Assembly: GCA_024685005.1 (NCBI GenBank) | Contig: JAIKWF010000094.1 | Span: 1 to 59,835, forward strand | Origin: Lachnospiraceae bacterium | GTDB lineage: Bacteria; Bacillota; Clostridia; Lachnospirales; Lachnospiraceae | Direction: 5' to 3' | DNA length: 59,835 nucleotides | In this document: positions 53,223-59,835 of the stretch, piece by piece | How positions within the stretch are numbered: position 1 is the stretch's first letter | How the letters are laid out: the number at the start of each line of letters is the position of its first letter | Position numbers and translations under genes: made by a program | Notes under the pieces: generated by a model | The model's database searches: none | What the model saw: only the letters and a program-made list of their open reading frames with translations | Told to the model about the DNA's origin: nothing

Positions 53223-54107
53223 TTAAGTTATCTCACATTTTTCCCGCAGCATATTCAAAACTCTTTTCTTATCCAGACTCCAGAGGGGCGCGATCAGATC
53301 CCGTCTGGCACCGTCGCCTGTCATCCGGTGGACCACAACCTGCTCCGGCAGCAGAGCGATGCAGTCTCTTACAAGATCCGTGTATTCCTCCATAGACATA
53401 CATGTAAAGAGGCCGTTTCTGTAATCTTTTGCCAGATCCGTTCCCTCCAGCACATGCAAAAGCTGCAATTTGATGCCGGATATGGGACCCGCTGCCACGT
53501 ATGATACGGTCTGCAGCATTTCCTCCCGGCTTTCTCCCGGAAGACCCAGTATCACATGAGTGATCACTTCAATGCCCCGCTCTGTCAGCTTTTTGATGGC
53601 ATCATCATAAACAGATAAAGGATATCCCCTACGGATATAGGACGCGGTTTTTTCATGCATGGTCTGCAGTCCCAGTTCCACCCATACCGGTTTGATCCGG
53701 TTTAATTCTTCCAGAAGGTCCAGTACGTCCTCCGGCAGGCAATCCGGCCTGGTGGCAATATCCAGTGCCACGATATCCGGGTGCTCCAGGGCTGCCATAT
53801 ACTTTTCCTTCAGCTGCGTAAGCGGTGCGTAGGTTCCGGTAAAAGCCTGAAAATAGGCGATATACTTACCCTCTCCGTCAGGCATTTTCTTTTGAATCAG
53901 TGCTTTTCCCTGTTCGATCTGCTCCGTAATACTAAGAAAGCGATTCGCTGCGAAATCACCCGAACCCTGTCCGGAGCAGAAGATGCATCCTCTGGATTCC
54001 AGCGTTCCGTCTCTATTCGGGCAGGTAAAGCCACCGTCCAACGCAATCCTGTACACTTTTTGTCCGAACCGCTCCTTAAAATATTGTCCCGCAGTTTTAT
54101 TCTTCAA
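53223..54107 (-). CDS. Radical SAM protein, TIGR01212/YtqA-like
   Basis: 294 residues. The cluster cysteines are in ALDGGFTCPNRDGTLESRGC and the following IFCSGQG (C-x13-C-x2-C spacing typical of the family). It also has the segments FQAFTGTYAPL and VTHVILGLPGESREEM. Substrate unknown; homologues occur near tRNA and cell-division genes. It lies between mazG and pgcA. Confidence 0.9.
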   Translation of the reverse strand: MKNKTAGQYFKERFGQKVYRIALDGGFTCPNRDGTLESRGCIFCSGQGSGDFAANRFLSITEQIEQGKALIQKKMPDGEGKYIAYFQAFTGTYAPLTQLKEKYMAALEHPDIVALDIATRPDCLPEDVLDLLEELNRIKPVWVELGLQTMHEKTASYIRRGYPLSVYDDAIKKLTERGIEVITHVILGLPGESREEMLQTVSYVAAGPISGIKLQLLHVLEGTDLAKDYRNGLFTCMSMEEYTDLVRDCIALLPEQVVVHRMTGDGARRDLIAPLWSLDKKRVLNMLREKCEIT

Positions 54108-54132
54108 GCATTCTTCCTCAAATCTTTCCGAA

Positions 54133-54606
54133 TCAGTCCGAAAATCCCTTTCTTTGCTTGGCTTTATCGATCAGAGCGGCGGCCTCCTCCATGGCATCCC
54201 GCAGGTATTCCTCCTGCCACTCCCGGCCCGCTTTTTCTTCTTTTTTGATGGCTTCCCAGGCTGCATGACGCTCCTCTTCGGTTGCATAGACCGCCCCGGA
54301 AAACACATGGGGGTGACGTCTGATCATCTTTTCGGAGATCCCCCGGACCACGTCATCATAGGTAAAAAGCCCTTCCTCCTCAGCGATCACCGCATGGAAC
54401 ATCACCTGCAAAAGGAGGTCTCCCAGCTCCTCCTTCAGATTCTCGGGATCGCCTTTCTGATCCAGAATATTGATACCGCAGACCACCTCTGCAGCCTCCT
54501 CGATACAGGCTGCCTTCAGGCTCATATGGGTCTGGACCCTGTCCCAGGGGCAGCCGTCTTCGGCCCGCAGCTTTTGTACGATTTCCTTAAGCGATAATTG
54601 TTCCAT
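54133..54606 (-). CDS. mazG: Nucleoside triphosphate pyrophosphohydrolase MazG
   Basis: 157 residues. One MazG domain with the ExxE12-28ExxD metal motif, seen in CIEEAAEVVCGI and ENLKEELGDLLLQVMFHA. It removes aberrant nucleotides. It shares the mazG-hup-rqcP neighbourhood found in Bacillus and Clostridia. Confidence 0.93.
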   Translation of the reverse strand: MEQLSLKEIVQKLRAEDGCPWDRVQTHMSLKAACIEEAAEVVCGINILDQKGDPENLKEELGDLLLQVMFHAVIAEEEGLFTYDDVVRGISEKMIRRHPHVFSGAVYATEEERHAAWEAIKKEEKAGREWQEEYLRDAMEEAAALIDKAKQRKGFSD

Positions 54607-54618
54607 ATTTTTCTCTCT

Positions 54619-54855
54619 TTACTTTACTGTCACTTTCACTTTGGCACAAACACCGTTTTGTGCATAGGCATAGACAGAGCATGTGCCTCTGGAAACGGCT
54701 TTGATCCTGCCTTTAGTCACCGTTGCCACACTCTCATCATCGGACTCCCAGGCAACCTTCCTGTGATTCTTCACCTTTTTCTCAAATTTCAGCTTCGCTT
54801 TGATCTTCTTCTGCTTTCCTGCCTTGAGTGCCAGCTTTTTCCGGGACAGGTTTAC
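54619..54855 (-). pseudogene. Orphan Big_2 (Ig-like) domain, in frame after the PEGA lipoprotein stop
   Basis: Seventy-eight codons starting VNLSRKKLALKAGKQKKIKA and ending AKVKVTVK then TAA at 54619. It is a complete bacterial Ig-like (Big_2) domain but has no start codon or ribosome site of its own. It begins directly after the TAA (54858-54856) of the PEGA lipoprotein and is in the same frame. It is therefore either a domain cut off by a nonsense change, read-through material, or a remnant. Confidence 0.7.
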
Positions 54856-56238
54856 TTACAATCCGGACAAAGCGTCCGTTACCATCTGGGACAACCCGGA
54901 GAGGCTGGTTGCATCCGCAGCCGTTGTGGCAGGTTTTAATGATGAGAAAGAATAGTGATTGTCATTATCCCCGTCGTCGATCTCTAGTGTATAACTGCGG
55001 TTGATGTAGCCTTCTCTTCGAAGCGAAATGGTATGCTTGCCGCTTTTTTTGGCAAAAGAAGTAGGGATCACGCCGATATAAACATCATCCACGTACAGCT
55101 CTGCCAGAGAAGGCCCGTCGATATAAACGCGGCGGCTGCCATCCTCGGAAGCGCTGACCACTGGGGTATTCTCGCTGACGGAAGGAGCGCCCACCTGTGT
55201 CTGATCCGTCTGCTCTTCTTTTTCCTTTTCCAGTTCGATGGAAAGATTTGCAAGGGGTTCTCCCACCTTGATATACCGGGTCACCTTCTGATATCCTTCC
55301 GCCGAAACCACCACCTGGTGAATTCCGTAGGTCAGTTCTATGGGCTTGGAAAAATCCATCTGCTTATCATCCACGGTAAGGGTCGCGTCCACAGGGGTAA
55401 CGGAGAAGAGGATCTGTCCCGTTCTGTCCGCATCTGTCAGCACATCGGAAACATCCACTTCCAGTTCTTCATTGGCTTTTACTTCAATATCCTTGGTACC
55501 GAAATCATGTCCTTTGGAGATCACCATCTGATAGGTGCCTTCCGGCACCACATAAAGCGAATCCTTTTCCACCTGGCGGATCACATCCTGTCCGAACTCC
55601 ACCCAGCCCCCTTCAAAGGGATCGGCTCCTATCAGTCTGACATAGCCGTGGCCTCTTGTGATGGCCAAAGACAATACGGTATTGTCGCTGCAGACAACGC
55701 TTAAGGTGTCACTTTCGTTGATATCCGAAAGGGTCAGCTCTTTTCCCTGAAACAAAACAATACAGTCCTTACCGATGCTGTACTGATCCTGCCCGATCTC
55801 CATGGTGCGGGCCACTGTATTAACGGAAAAATCCGTAACGTTTTCCAGCCTTTGCACCGTATCGTCCAGCCAGATGCCCTTGGCTTCTTTTTCGTTTTTC
55901 AAAAAGGCCACATTCACGATGTCACCGCCGGTAAGCTGGGCGCTGACAAGTTCCTCTCCGAAGCGGTCGCGGATTGCTGTGGCGGAATTAAAGGCCAGAA
56001 GATAGCTTCTGTTTGCCTTCAATGAATAAAAGAGGATCTTTTGATCCTCCTGGTCCACCAGCCTGATCACGGCATGATCCAGAGAATCTGCCATCATGGG
56101 ATCGGCAGCAGGCACGGCGGCAGCTGCAGGCTCGTTATCGGATATACTCTGCATATAAGCGGTATCTTCCTCATTCCCACATCCCGTCAACAGAAGGATC
56201 AGTAAAAAAAGAATACCGAACAGTGTTTTCTGTTTCAT
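54856..56238 (-). CDS. PEGA-domain lipoprotein
   Basis: 460 residues from the ATG at 56238 (MKQKTLFGILFLLILLL), overlapping the cca stop by ATGA. Lipobox LLTGC (Cys about 20). After an N-terminal region (residues 45-280) two PEGA-like beta domains follow: PVDATLTVDDKQMDFSKPIE near 315 and GPSLAELYVDDVYIGVIPTS near 390. PEGA domains are extracellular modules, often binding the cell wall. The stop at 54856-54858 is followed in frame by a complete Big_2 domain, see 54619-54855. Confidence 0.88.
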   Translation of the reverse strand: MKQKTLFGILFLLILLLTGCGNEEDTAYMQSISDNEPAAAAVPAADPMMADSLDHAVIRLVDQEDQKILFYSLKANRSYLLAFNSATAIRDRFGEELVSAQLTGGDIVNVAFLKNEKEAKGIWLDDTVQRLENVTDFSVNTVARTMEIGQDQYSIGKDCIVLFQGKELTLSDINESDTLSVVCSDNTVLSLAITRGHGYVRLIGADPFEGGWVEFGQDVIRQVEKDSLYVVPEGTYQMVISKGHDFGTKDIEVKANEELEVDVSDVLTDADRTGQILFSVTPVDATLTVDDKQMDFSKPIELTYGIHQVVVSAEGYQKVTRYIKVGEPLANLSIELEKEKEEQTDQTQVGAPSVSENTPVVSASEDGSRRVYIDGPSLAELYVDDVYIGVIPTSFAKKSGKHTISLRREGYINRSYTLEIDDGDNDNHYSFSSLKPATTAADATSLSGLSQMVTDALSGL

Positions 56239-57593
56239 AAGTTCTCTTTCTGCTCCGCGGCAAGCTTTAAAAGCGTCTCTTTCGTATTTTGGGAAGGATC
56301 CTCTAAAACGGCAGCAAGAAGCTCTTTCAGCTCCGCTCCCAGAGCCGGTCCCTTGGGATATCCCAACTGCAAAAGGTCCTGTCCGTTCACTGCAAGATCC
56401 TTGATACTGAAGCATTCTTTGTCCGCCAGCACCAGCTCCATCTGCCGTTTTGCCTCAGCGATGCCGGCAAGTTTTTCCTCCCGCTGATAGTCACTTTGGG
56501 CAGTGGTGTCTGCAATCTGCACTTCCCAAAGCAGCCTGAGATTGTCCTCCCCCAGCCGGGAAAGAACTTTTCTGATTGCCTTTTTTTCGGGGCTGATGCG
56601 AAGATCATGATTCTCTGTCAGAATGATGATCCGCTTTCTTGTCTCATTATCAAAACGAAGGGCCCGCATCCTTTCGTCCGCTATTTTGGCGGAAACAGCG
56701 GGATGCCCCTTAAAATGATCGATGCCTTCTTCATCCGTAGTCTTGCAGGCAGGTTTTCCCAGATCATGAAAAAGCATGGTAAACCGCAGCACCTTATCTG
56801 CTCTCACAGCCTTGATGCTTTCCATGATGTGCTCTCCCACGTCATAGCAATGATGGGGGTTATTCTGGGTTGTGATCATAGCCGTATGAAACTCCGGCAA
56901 AAACACCTCTGTCAGTCCCAGTTTGTAGCAAAGAATGAACTGCTCGGGATGAGGGCTTACCAAAAGCTTTTCCAGTTCTACCCGGATCCGCTCCGCGCTG
57001 ACTTTTGCCAAAGTCTTAGACAGCTTCTGTATCGCTTCCTGCGTCTCTTCATGGATCCGGTAACCAAGCTGTGCACTGAAACGGACTGCACGCATCATAC
57101 GAAGAGCATCCTCGGAAAATCGCTCCATGGGATCGCCCACCGCACGGATCAGGCCGTTTTTCATATCTTCTATACCGCCAAACAGATCCACAAGGCCTTC
57201 CTTCTCGTTATAGGCCATGGCGTTTACGGTAAAATCTCTTCTTCTCAGGTCTTCAAAAAGGGAAGGGGTAAAGGTCACCTGCTTCGGATGCCTTCCGTCC
57301 TCGTATTCCCCGTCGATCCGGTAAGTAGTCACTTCATATCCCACATGATCCAGCATCACGGTAACCGTTCCGTGTTCGATCCCTGTATCAATGGTATGGC
57401 GAAACAGCTCCTTTACCTGTCCCGGGGTTGCTGATGTTGTTATGTCCCAGTCACTGGGCTTTCGTCCCAAAAGGCTGTCCCTGATGCAGCCTCCCACCGC
57501 ATAGCCTTCATAACCTGCATCGGAGAGGGTGGTCAGGATCATCTTTACAGCTTCGGGAAGCAGGATCTTTTGCGCTGTTATTTCATTTTGCAT
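56235..57593 (-). CDS. cca: CCA-adding tRNA nucleotidyltransferase
   Basis: 452 residues from the ATG at 57593, which has GGGAGGAAGG upstream. Nucleotidyltransferase head GYAVGGCIRDSLLGRKPSDWDI contains the metal-binding DxD. RRDFTVNAMAY and VRFSAQLGYRI follow, with an HD domain (MLFHDLGKPAC) in the C-terminal half. It adds or repairs the tRNA 3' CCA end. Coupled to the PEGA gene by 4-base overlap. Confidence 0.95.
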   Translation of the reverse strand: MQNEITAQKILLPEAVKMILTTLSDAGYEGYAVGGCIRDSLLGRKPSDWDITTSATPGQVKELFRHTIDTGIEHGTVTVMLDHVGYEVTTYRIDGEYEDGRHPKQVTFTPSLFEDLRRRDFTVNAMAYNEKEGLVDLFGGIEDMKNGLIRAVGDPMERFSEDALRMMRAVRFSAQLGYRIHEETQEAIQKLSKTLAKVSAERIRVELEKLLVSPHPEQFILCYKLGLTEVFLPEFHTAMITTQNNPHHCYDVGEHIMESIKAVRADKVLRFTMLFHDLGKPACKTTDEEGIDHFKGHPAVSAKIADERMRALRFDNETRKRIIILTENHDLRISPEKKAIRKVLSRLGEDNLRLLWEVQIADTTAQSDYQREEKLAGIAEAKRQMELVLADKECFSIKDLAVNGQDLLQLGYPKGPALGAELKELLAAVLEDPSQNTKETLLKLAAEQKENL

Positions 57594-57642
57594 ATCCTTC
57601 CTCCCTTCTGCTCTTTTATCCTTTGTTTTATAATTTTTAATT

Positions 57643-57658
57643 GTTAGCAAACGCTAAC
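57643..57658. repeat. Dispersed palindrome copy, perfect: GTTAGC-AAAC-GCTAAC
   Basis: The only fully exact copy, in the gap between the amidase and cca genes. On the minus strand it follows the amidase stop. Confidence 0.65.
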
Positions 57659-57659
57659 T

Positions 57660-58751
57660 TTATTGTCCTGCAAAAAACGCATCGATACCGTCTGCCATGC
57701 CGGTAACCATCTTGTTCTGATATTCATCGGAGGCCATGTTGGAATCCTCGGTGGGATTGGTCATATAGCCCATCTCGATAATGGTAGTGGGCACCTGACA
57801 CCAGTTGATCCCGCTCATGGTATCCGTTTCCCATACATACTGTTTCTTGCATCCCGTACTGCTGACAAAGTGATCCAGCACCGCATCGGAAAGGGCGCGG
57901 CTTTGGGAGTACATATTTCCATTGTAGGGATTGGATGCGGTCTGACAAATTGTCATGGCTCCGTTTACGGAGGTATTGTCCGATCCGTTGGCATGGATTC
58001 GGATGAATGCGCCCGCACCGGCATTGTTAGCCACCGCTGCCCGCTCGGAATTGCTGATATTTACATCATGAGAGGTTCTGGTCATCATCACCTGATAGCC
58101 TCTTTTTTCCAGCTCCGCCTTCAGTTTTTCGGAGACAGTCAGTGTCAGCTGATACTCGTAAATTCCGGAGGTATTTCCATGGGTTCCCCCGGTAACCTTT
58201 GCTTTTGTTTCGCTGGCTCCCGGGCCGATGGGCTCCTTTTCGCTGTTTCCCTTCGCCTGATGACCGGGATCGATGACCACCAGTTTTCCGCCGCCGGATG
58301 CAGCCTTTTCAAAACCCGCCTCATCCTGCTCCTGGGTTTCCGCATCATTTTCTGCGGTAAGCTCATCCTCCTGCGCATCTTCCTTCGGCAGATCTGTCGG
58401 AATCTCACCGGCCGTATCCGTCTGCGCCTGAGCAGCTTTTTGTTCCAGCAAAGCAGCGCCTTTTTCCGCGGAAGGATCCGCTTTCAAAAATTCCTGGGCA
58501 ACGCCGGCGCTGACCTGTTTCTGGAAAGAAGAAAAATTCTCCGTTTCTGTTTCCAGAGAGCCGGTGCTTACACCCTGTCCGTTGTCCTGAAAATCAGATC
58601 CGATCATACCGGTATCTGCACTCTGCTCAGTCCGGGTTGCCGCTTCGATGCCTGTCCCTTCCTCAGCTGCCTCTTTTCCGCAGCCAAAAAGCATACACAA
58701 GCAGACCATCATCAATAATATTGTAACTGTTCTCCGTGGTCTTTGAGCCAT
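57660..58751 (-). CDS. N-acetylmuramoyl-L-alanine amidase, lipoprotein form
   Basis: 363 residues. Lipobox MLFGC (Cys about 24), an acidic low-complexity linker of about 130 residues, then Amidase_3: zinc ligands in [11 protein letters not shown], the Glu in GIYEYQLTL, the His in [10 protein letters not shown], and catalytic Glu in [11 protein letters not shown]. It cleaves the peptidoglycan amide bond at the cell surface. The ATG at 58751 has GGAG 8 bases upstream and overlaps the end of the metallopeptidase gene by 40 bases. Confidence 0.93.
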   Translation of the reverse strand: MAQRPRRTVTILLMMVCLCMLFGCGKEAAEEGTGIEAATRTEQSADTGMIGSDFQDNGQGVSTGSLETETENFSSFQKQVSAGVAQEFLKADPSAEKGAALLEQKAAQAQTDTAGEIPTDLPKEDAQEDELTAENDAETQEQDEAGFEKAASGGGKLVVIDPGHQAKGNSEKEPIGPGASETKAKVTGGTHGNTSGIYEYQLTLTVSEKLKAELEKRGYQVMMTRTSHDVNISNSERAAVANNAGAGAFIRIHANGSDNTSVNGAMTICQTASNPYNGNMYSQSRALSDAVLDHFVSSTGCKKQYVWETDTMSGINWCQVPTTIIEMGYMTNPTEDSNMASDEYQNKMVTGMADGIDAFFAGQ

Positions 58752-59332
58752 TTTCTGTTCTCCTCATAACCGGGCATCAGGAAGGAAACCCATGCCCAAA
58801 ACCTCTTGGAATGATTCATTTCTTTTAAGTGACAGACTTCGTGAACGATCACGTAGTCAAGCACCTGTCTGGGCGCAAACATAAGCTTCCAGTGAAAAGA
58901 AAGCGTCCCGTTTCCGGAACAGCTTCCCCATCTGGTCTTCTGCTCTGCAATACGGATGCTGTTGCAGTGCACGCCCAAAATATTCGTGTAATAGGCCACT
59001 CTGGCCGTAATATACTCCCTTGCCGCTTTTCTGTATTTCTTCTCAATCTGCTCCCGTGACTGGGGACTGAAGCGCTTTTCGCCCTCTTCAATGAGTTTCT
59101 GTCTCTCACAAAGATGCACAAGCTGGATCTTTCTTTTTTCCAGGATCCACTCCCGCCACTCCTCGGCCATTTCCAGTGCCTTCTTACGGCTGCCGCGAAG
59201 GGGCATGCGAAGCTCCACCCTTGCGTCCTTGTCAACCACAACGCCGTAGGTTTTACGACGGGTTCTCTTCAGATAGCAGGGGATTTTGCCTTCCTTCGTA
59301 TCCAGATAAAAAAGTATTTCGTCCTTTGCCAT
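58712..59332 (-). CDS. YgjP-like M48-type metallopeptidase
   Basis: 206 residues. Zinc motif [16 protein letters not shown] (HExxH plus downstream His) near residue 170 and an N-terminal beta region ([20 protein letters not shown]). Also [20 protein letters not shown]. Soluble WSS1/YgjP-family protein of unknown substrate. It precedes the amidase with 40-base overlap. Confidence 0.9.
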   Translation of the reverse strand: MAKDEILFYLDTKEGKIPCYLKRTRRKTYGVVVDKDARVELRMPLRGSRKKALEMAEEWREWILEKRKIQLVHLCERQKLIEEGEKRFSPQSREQIEKKYRKAAREYITARVAYYTNILGVHCNSIRIAEQKTRWGSCSGNGTLSFHWKLMFAPRQVLDYVIVHEVCHLKEMNHSKRFWAWVSFLMPGYEENRKWLKDHGEQLQYY

Positions 59333-59337
59333 AGGCT

Positions 59338-59760
59338 TTACTCCGGCTCTCTTTCTTCCTCCGGCAGATATCTGTAAAGATGTTCTTCCTCAAAGAAAAC
59401 TTCCGTTTTGCTTCCTTCGTACAAACGTCTTTGCATCTCATCATACTGTCTGTACATGTACTGGCAGCTGTTCTCCAACAGGTAGTAATGCATGATGTAG
59501 GGGATCAGCAAAACCAGCAGCGCCAGAAAAAGGATCACCAGACCATTCTGGAAGGATACCACCATAGCGAAAAAGTCCCCGAAGGCTAGCAGCGCAAAGA
59601 GGATCATCACCGCCAGATGGACACTTCTTTCGTGCATGAAAAAATGAAGCTGGGTCAGATGACGCTGGCACATTTTTTCATAGTCCATCTTTCGGTCTGT
59701 GCGGTCCTTATACAGTTGGGTGTCGATCATTGTCATGTAAGACAGGATTCGTTTCTTCAT
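59338..59760 (-). CDS. Unidentified two-helix membrane protein
   Basis: 140 residues. Two membrane helices (about 48-70 and 73-95; VMILFALLAFGDFFAMVVSF, LVILFLALLVLLIPYIMHYY), basic and His-rich N-terminus, acidic tail (EEEHLYRYLPEEEREPE). It overlaps the upstream gene by ATGA and lies 5 bases before the metallopeptidase. No family recognised. Confidence 0.72.
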   Translation of the reverse strand: MKKRILSYMTMIDTQLYKDRTDRKMDYEKMCQRHLTQLHFFMHERSVHLAVMILFALLAFGDFFAMVVSFQNGLVILFLALLVLLIPYIMHYYLLENSCQYMYRQYDEMQRRLYEGSKTEVFFEEEHLYRYLPEEEREPE

Positions 59761-59835
59761 AGGGTCTCTTCTGCAGCGATTTGCTTGTATGTATCCGCAG
59801 CGGTCGCTTCGGGCCGTATTCCGGAACCTCCGACG
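59757..59835 (-). CDS. C-terminal fragment of an unidentified protein (cut by window edge)
   Basis: An open frame enters from the right edge and ends at a TGA (59759-59757) that overlaps the next ATG by four bases. The last 25 residues run VGGSGIRPEATAADTYKQ and end AAEETL. Too short to identify. Confidence 0.5.
   Translation of the reverse strand, partial: VGGSGIRPEATAADTYKQIAAEETL

Noticed and set aside
57663-58718. Open frame of 351 codons opposite the amidase gene
   Set aside because: Shadow of the amidase coding strand; no ribosome site, and the opposite frame carries all Amidase_3 motifs.
1-59835. CRISPR array, tRNA, rRNA, insertion sequence or prophage
   Set aside because: I looked for regularly spaced repeats, cloverleaf-like sequences, transposase or integrase motifs and terminal inverted repeats and saw none.

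Overview
The window looks like chromosomal DNA of a low-to-moderate GC anaerobic Clostridia, most likely a Lachnospiraceae member. The reasons are strong AGGAGG-type ribosome sites with some TTG starts, a class 1B dihydroorotate dehydrogenase with its PyrK partner, the gdpP-rplI-dnaB order, lone cheV and pflA genes, VanW and PEGA proteins, and the cluster mazG...hup-rqcP-divIC-tilS-hpt-ftsH. I see no phage, insertion sequence, CRISPR array, rRNA or tRNA. Most genes read leftwards (minus strand). The main exceptions are 10.5-12.2 kb and 29.2-35.6 kb.

Layout. 0.1-8.7 kb: maltodextrin uptake and breakdown operon (binding lipoprotein, two permeases, MalQ, LacI regulator, GlgP). It has a clear promoter and an array of LacI-type operators in front. 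8.8-12.2 kb: flotillin, then a plus-strand redox group (Cys-bearing HTH regulator, PflA, small 2[4Fe-4S] ferredoxin). 12.3-18.3 kb: membrane protein, dnaB-rplI-gdpP, cheV, DUF1934. 18.3-22.2 kb: FadR-type regulator and pyrC-pyrK-pyrD. 22.3-27.4 kb: VWA/DUF2201 protein, plsC, trmL, aminotransferase plus Lrp regulator, and a truncated AIR-synthase-like protein. 27.4-31.9 kb: VanW cell-surface protein with a 35-residue membrane microprotein just upstream, exonuclease, nth, pyrE. 32.0-35.6 kb: plus-strand group of coiled-coil protein, membrane coiled-coil protein, VWA lipoprotein and HD hydrolase, convergent with an SPFH/zinc-ribbon protein. 37.1-45.5 kb: HD-GYP, ptsI, two-component system with DUF975 protein, leucine-rich-repeat protein and MoxR-type AAA+ ATPase. 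45.9-54.6 kb: ftsH, hpt, tilS, divIC, rqcP, hup, phosphoglucomutase, radical SAM protein, mazG. 54.6-59.8 kb: PEGA lipoprotein with a detached Ig-like domain, cca, lipoprotein amidase, YgjP-type metallopeptidase, membrane protein.

Most of the window is ordinary housekeeping. The items that stand out are: (1) a dispersed 16-bp interrupted palindrome, GTTAGC-N4-GCTAAC, with ten good copies in both coding and intergenic DNA and an apparent change of orientation between 30 and 41 kb; (2) three LacI-type operators at exact 13-bp steps just downstream of the maltose promoter; (3) a complete Big_2-like domain lying in frame directly after the stop codon of the PEGA lipoprotein; (4) the VWA-lipoprotein/coiled-coil module at 32-35.6 kb; (5) a MoxR ATPase and its probable DUF2201 partner about 20 kb apart, the latter with no Glu in its HxxxH motif; and (6) the absence of yabP/yabQ between rqcP and divIC, which suggests a lineage that does not sporulate.
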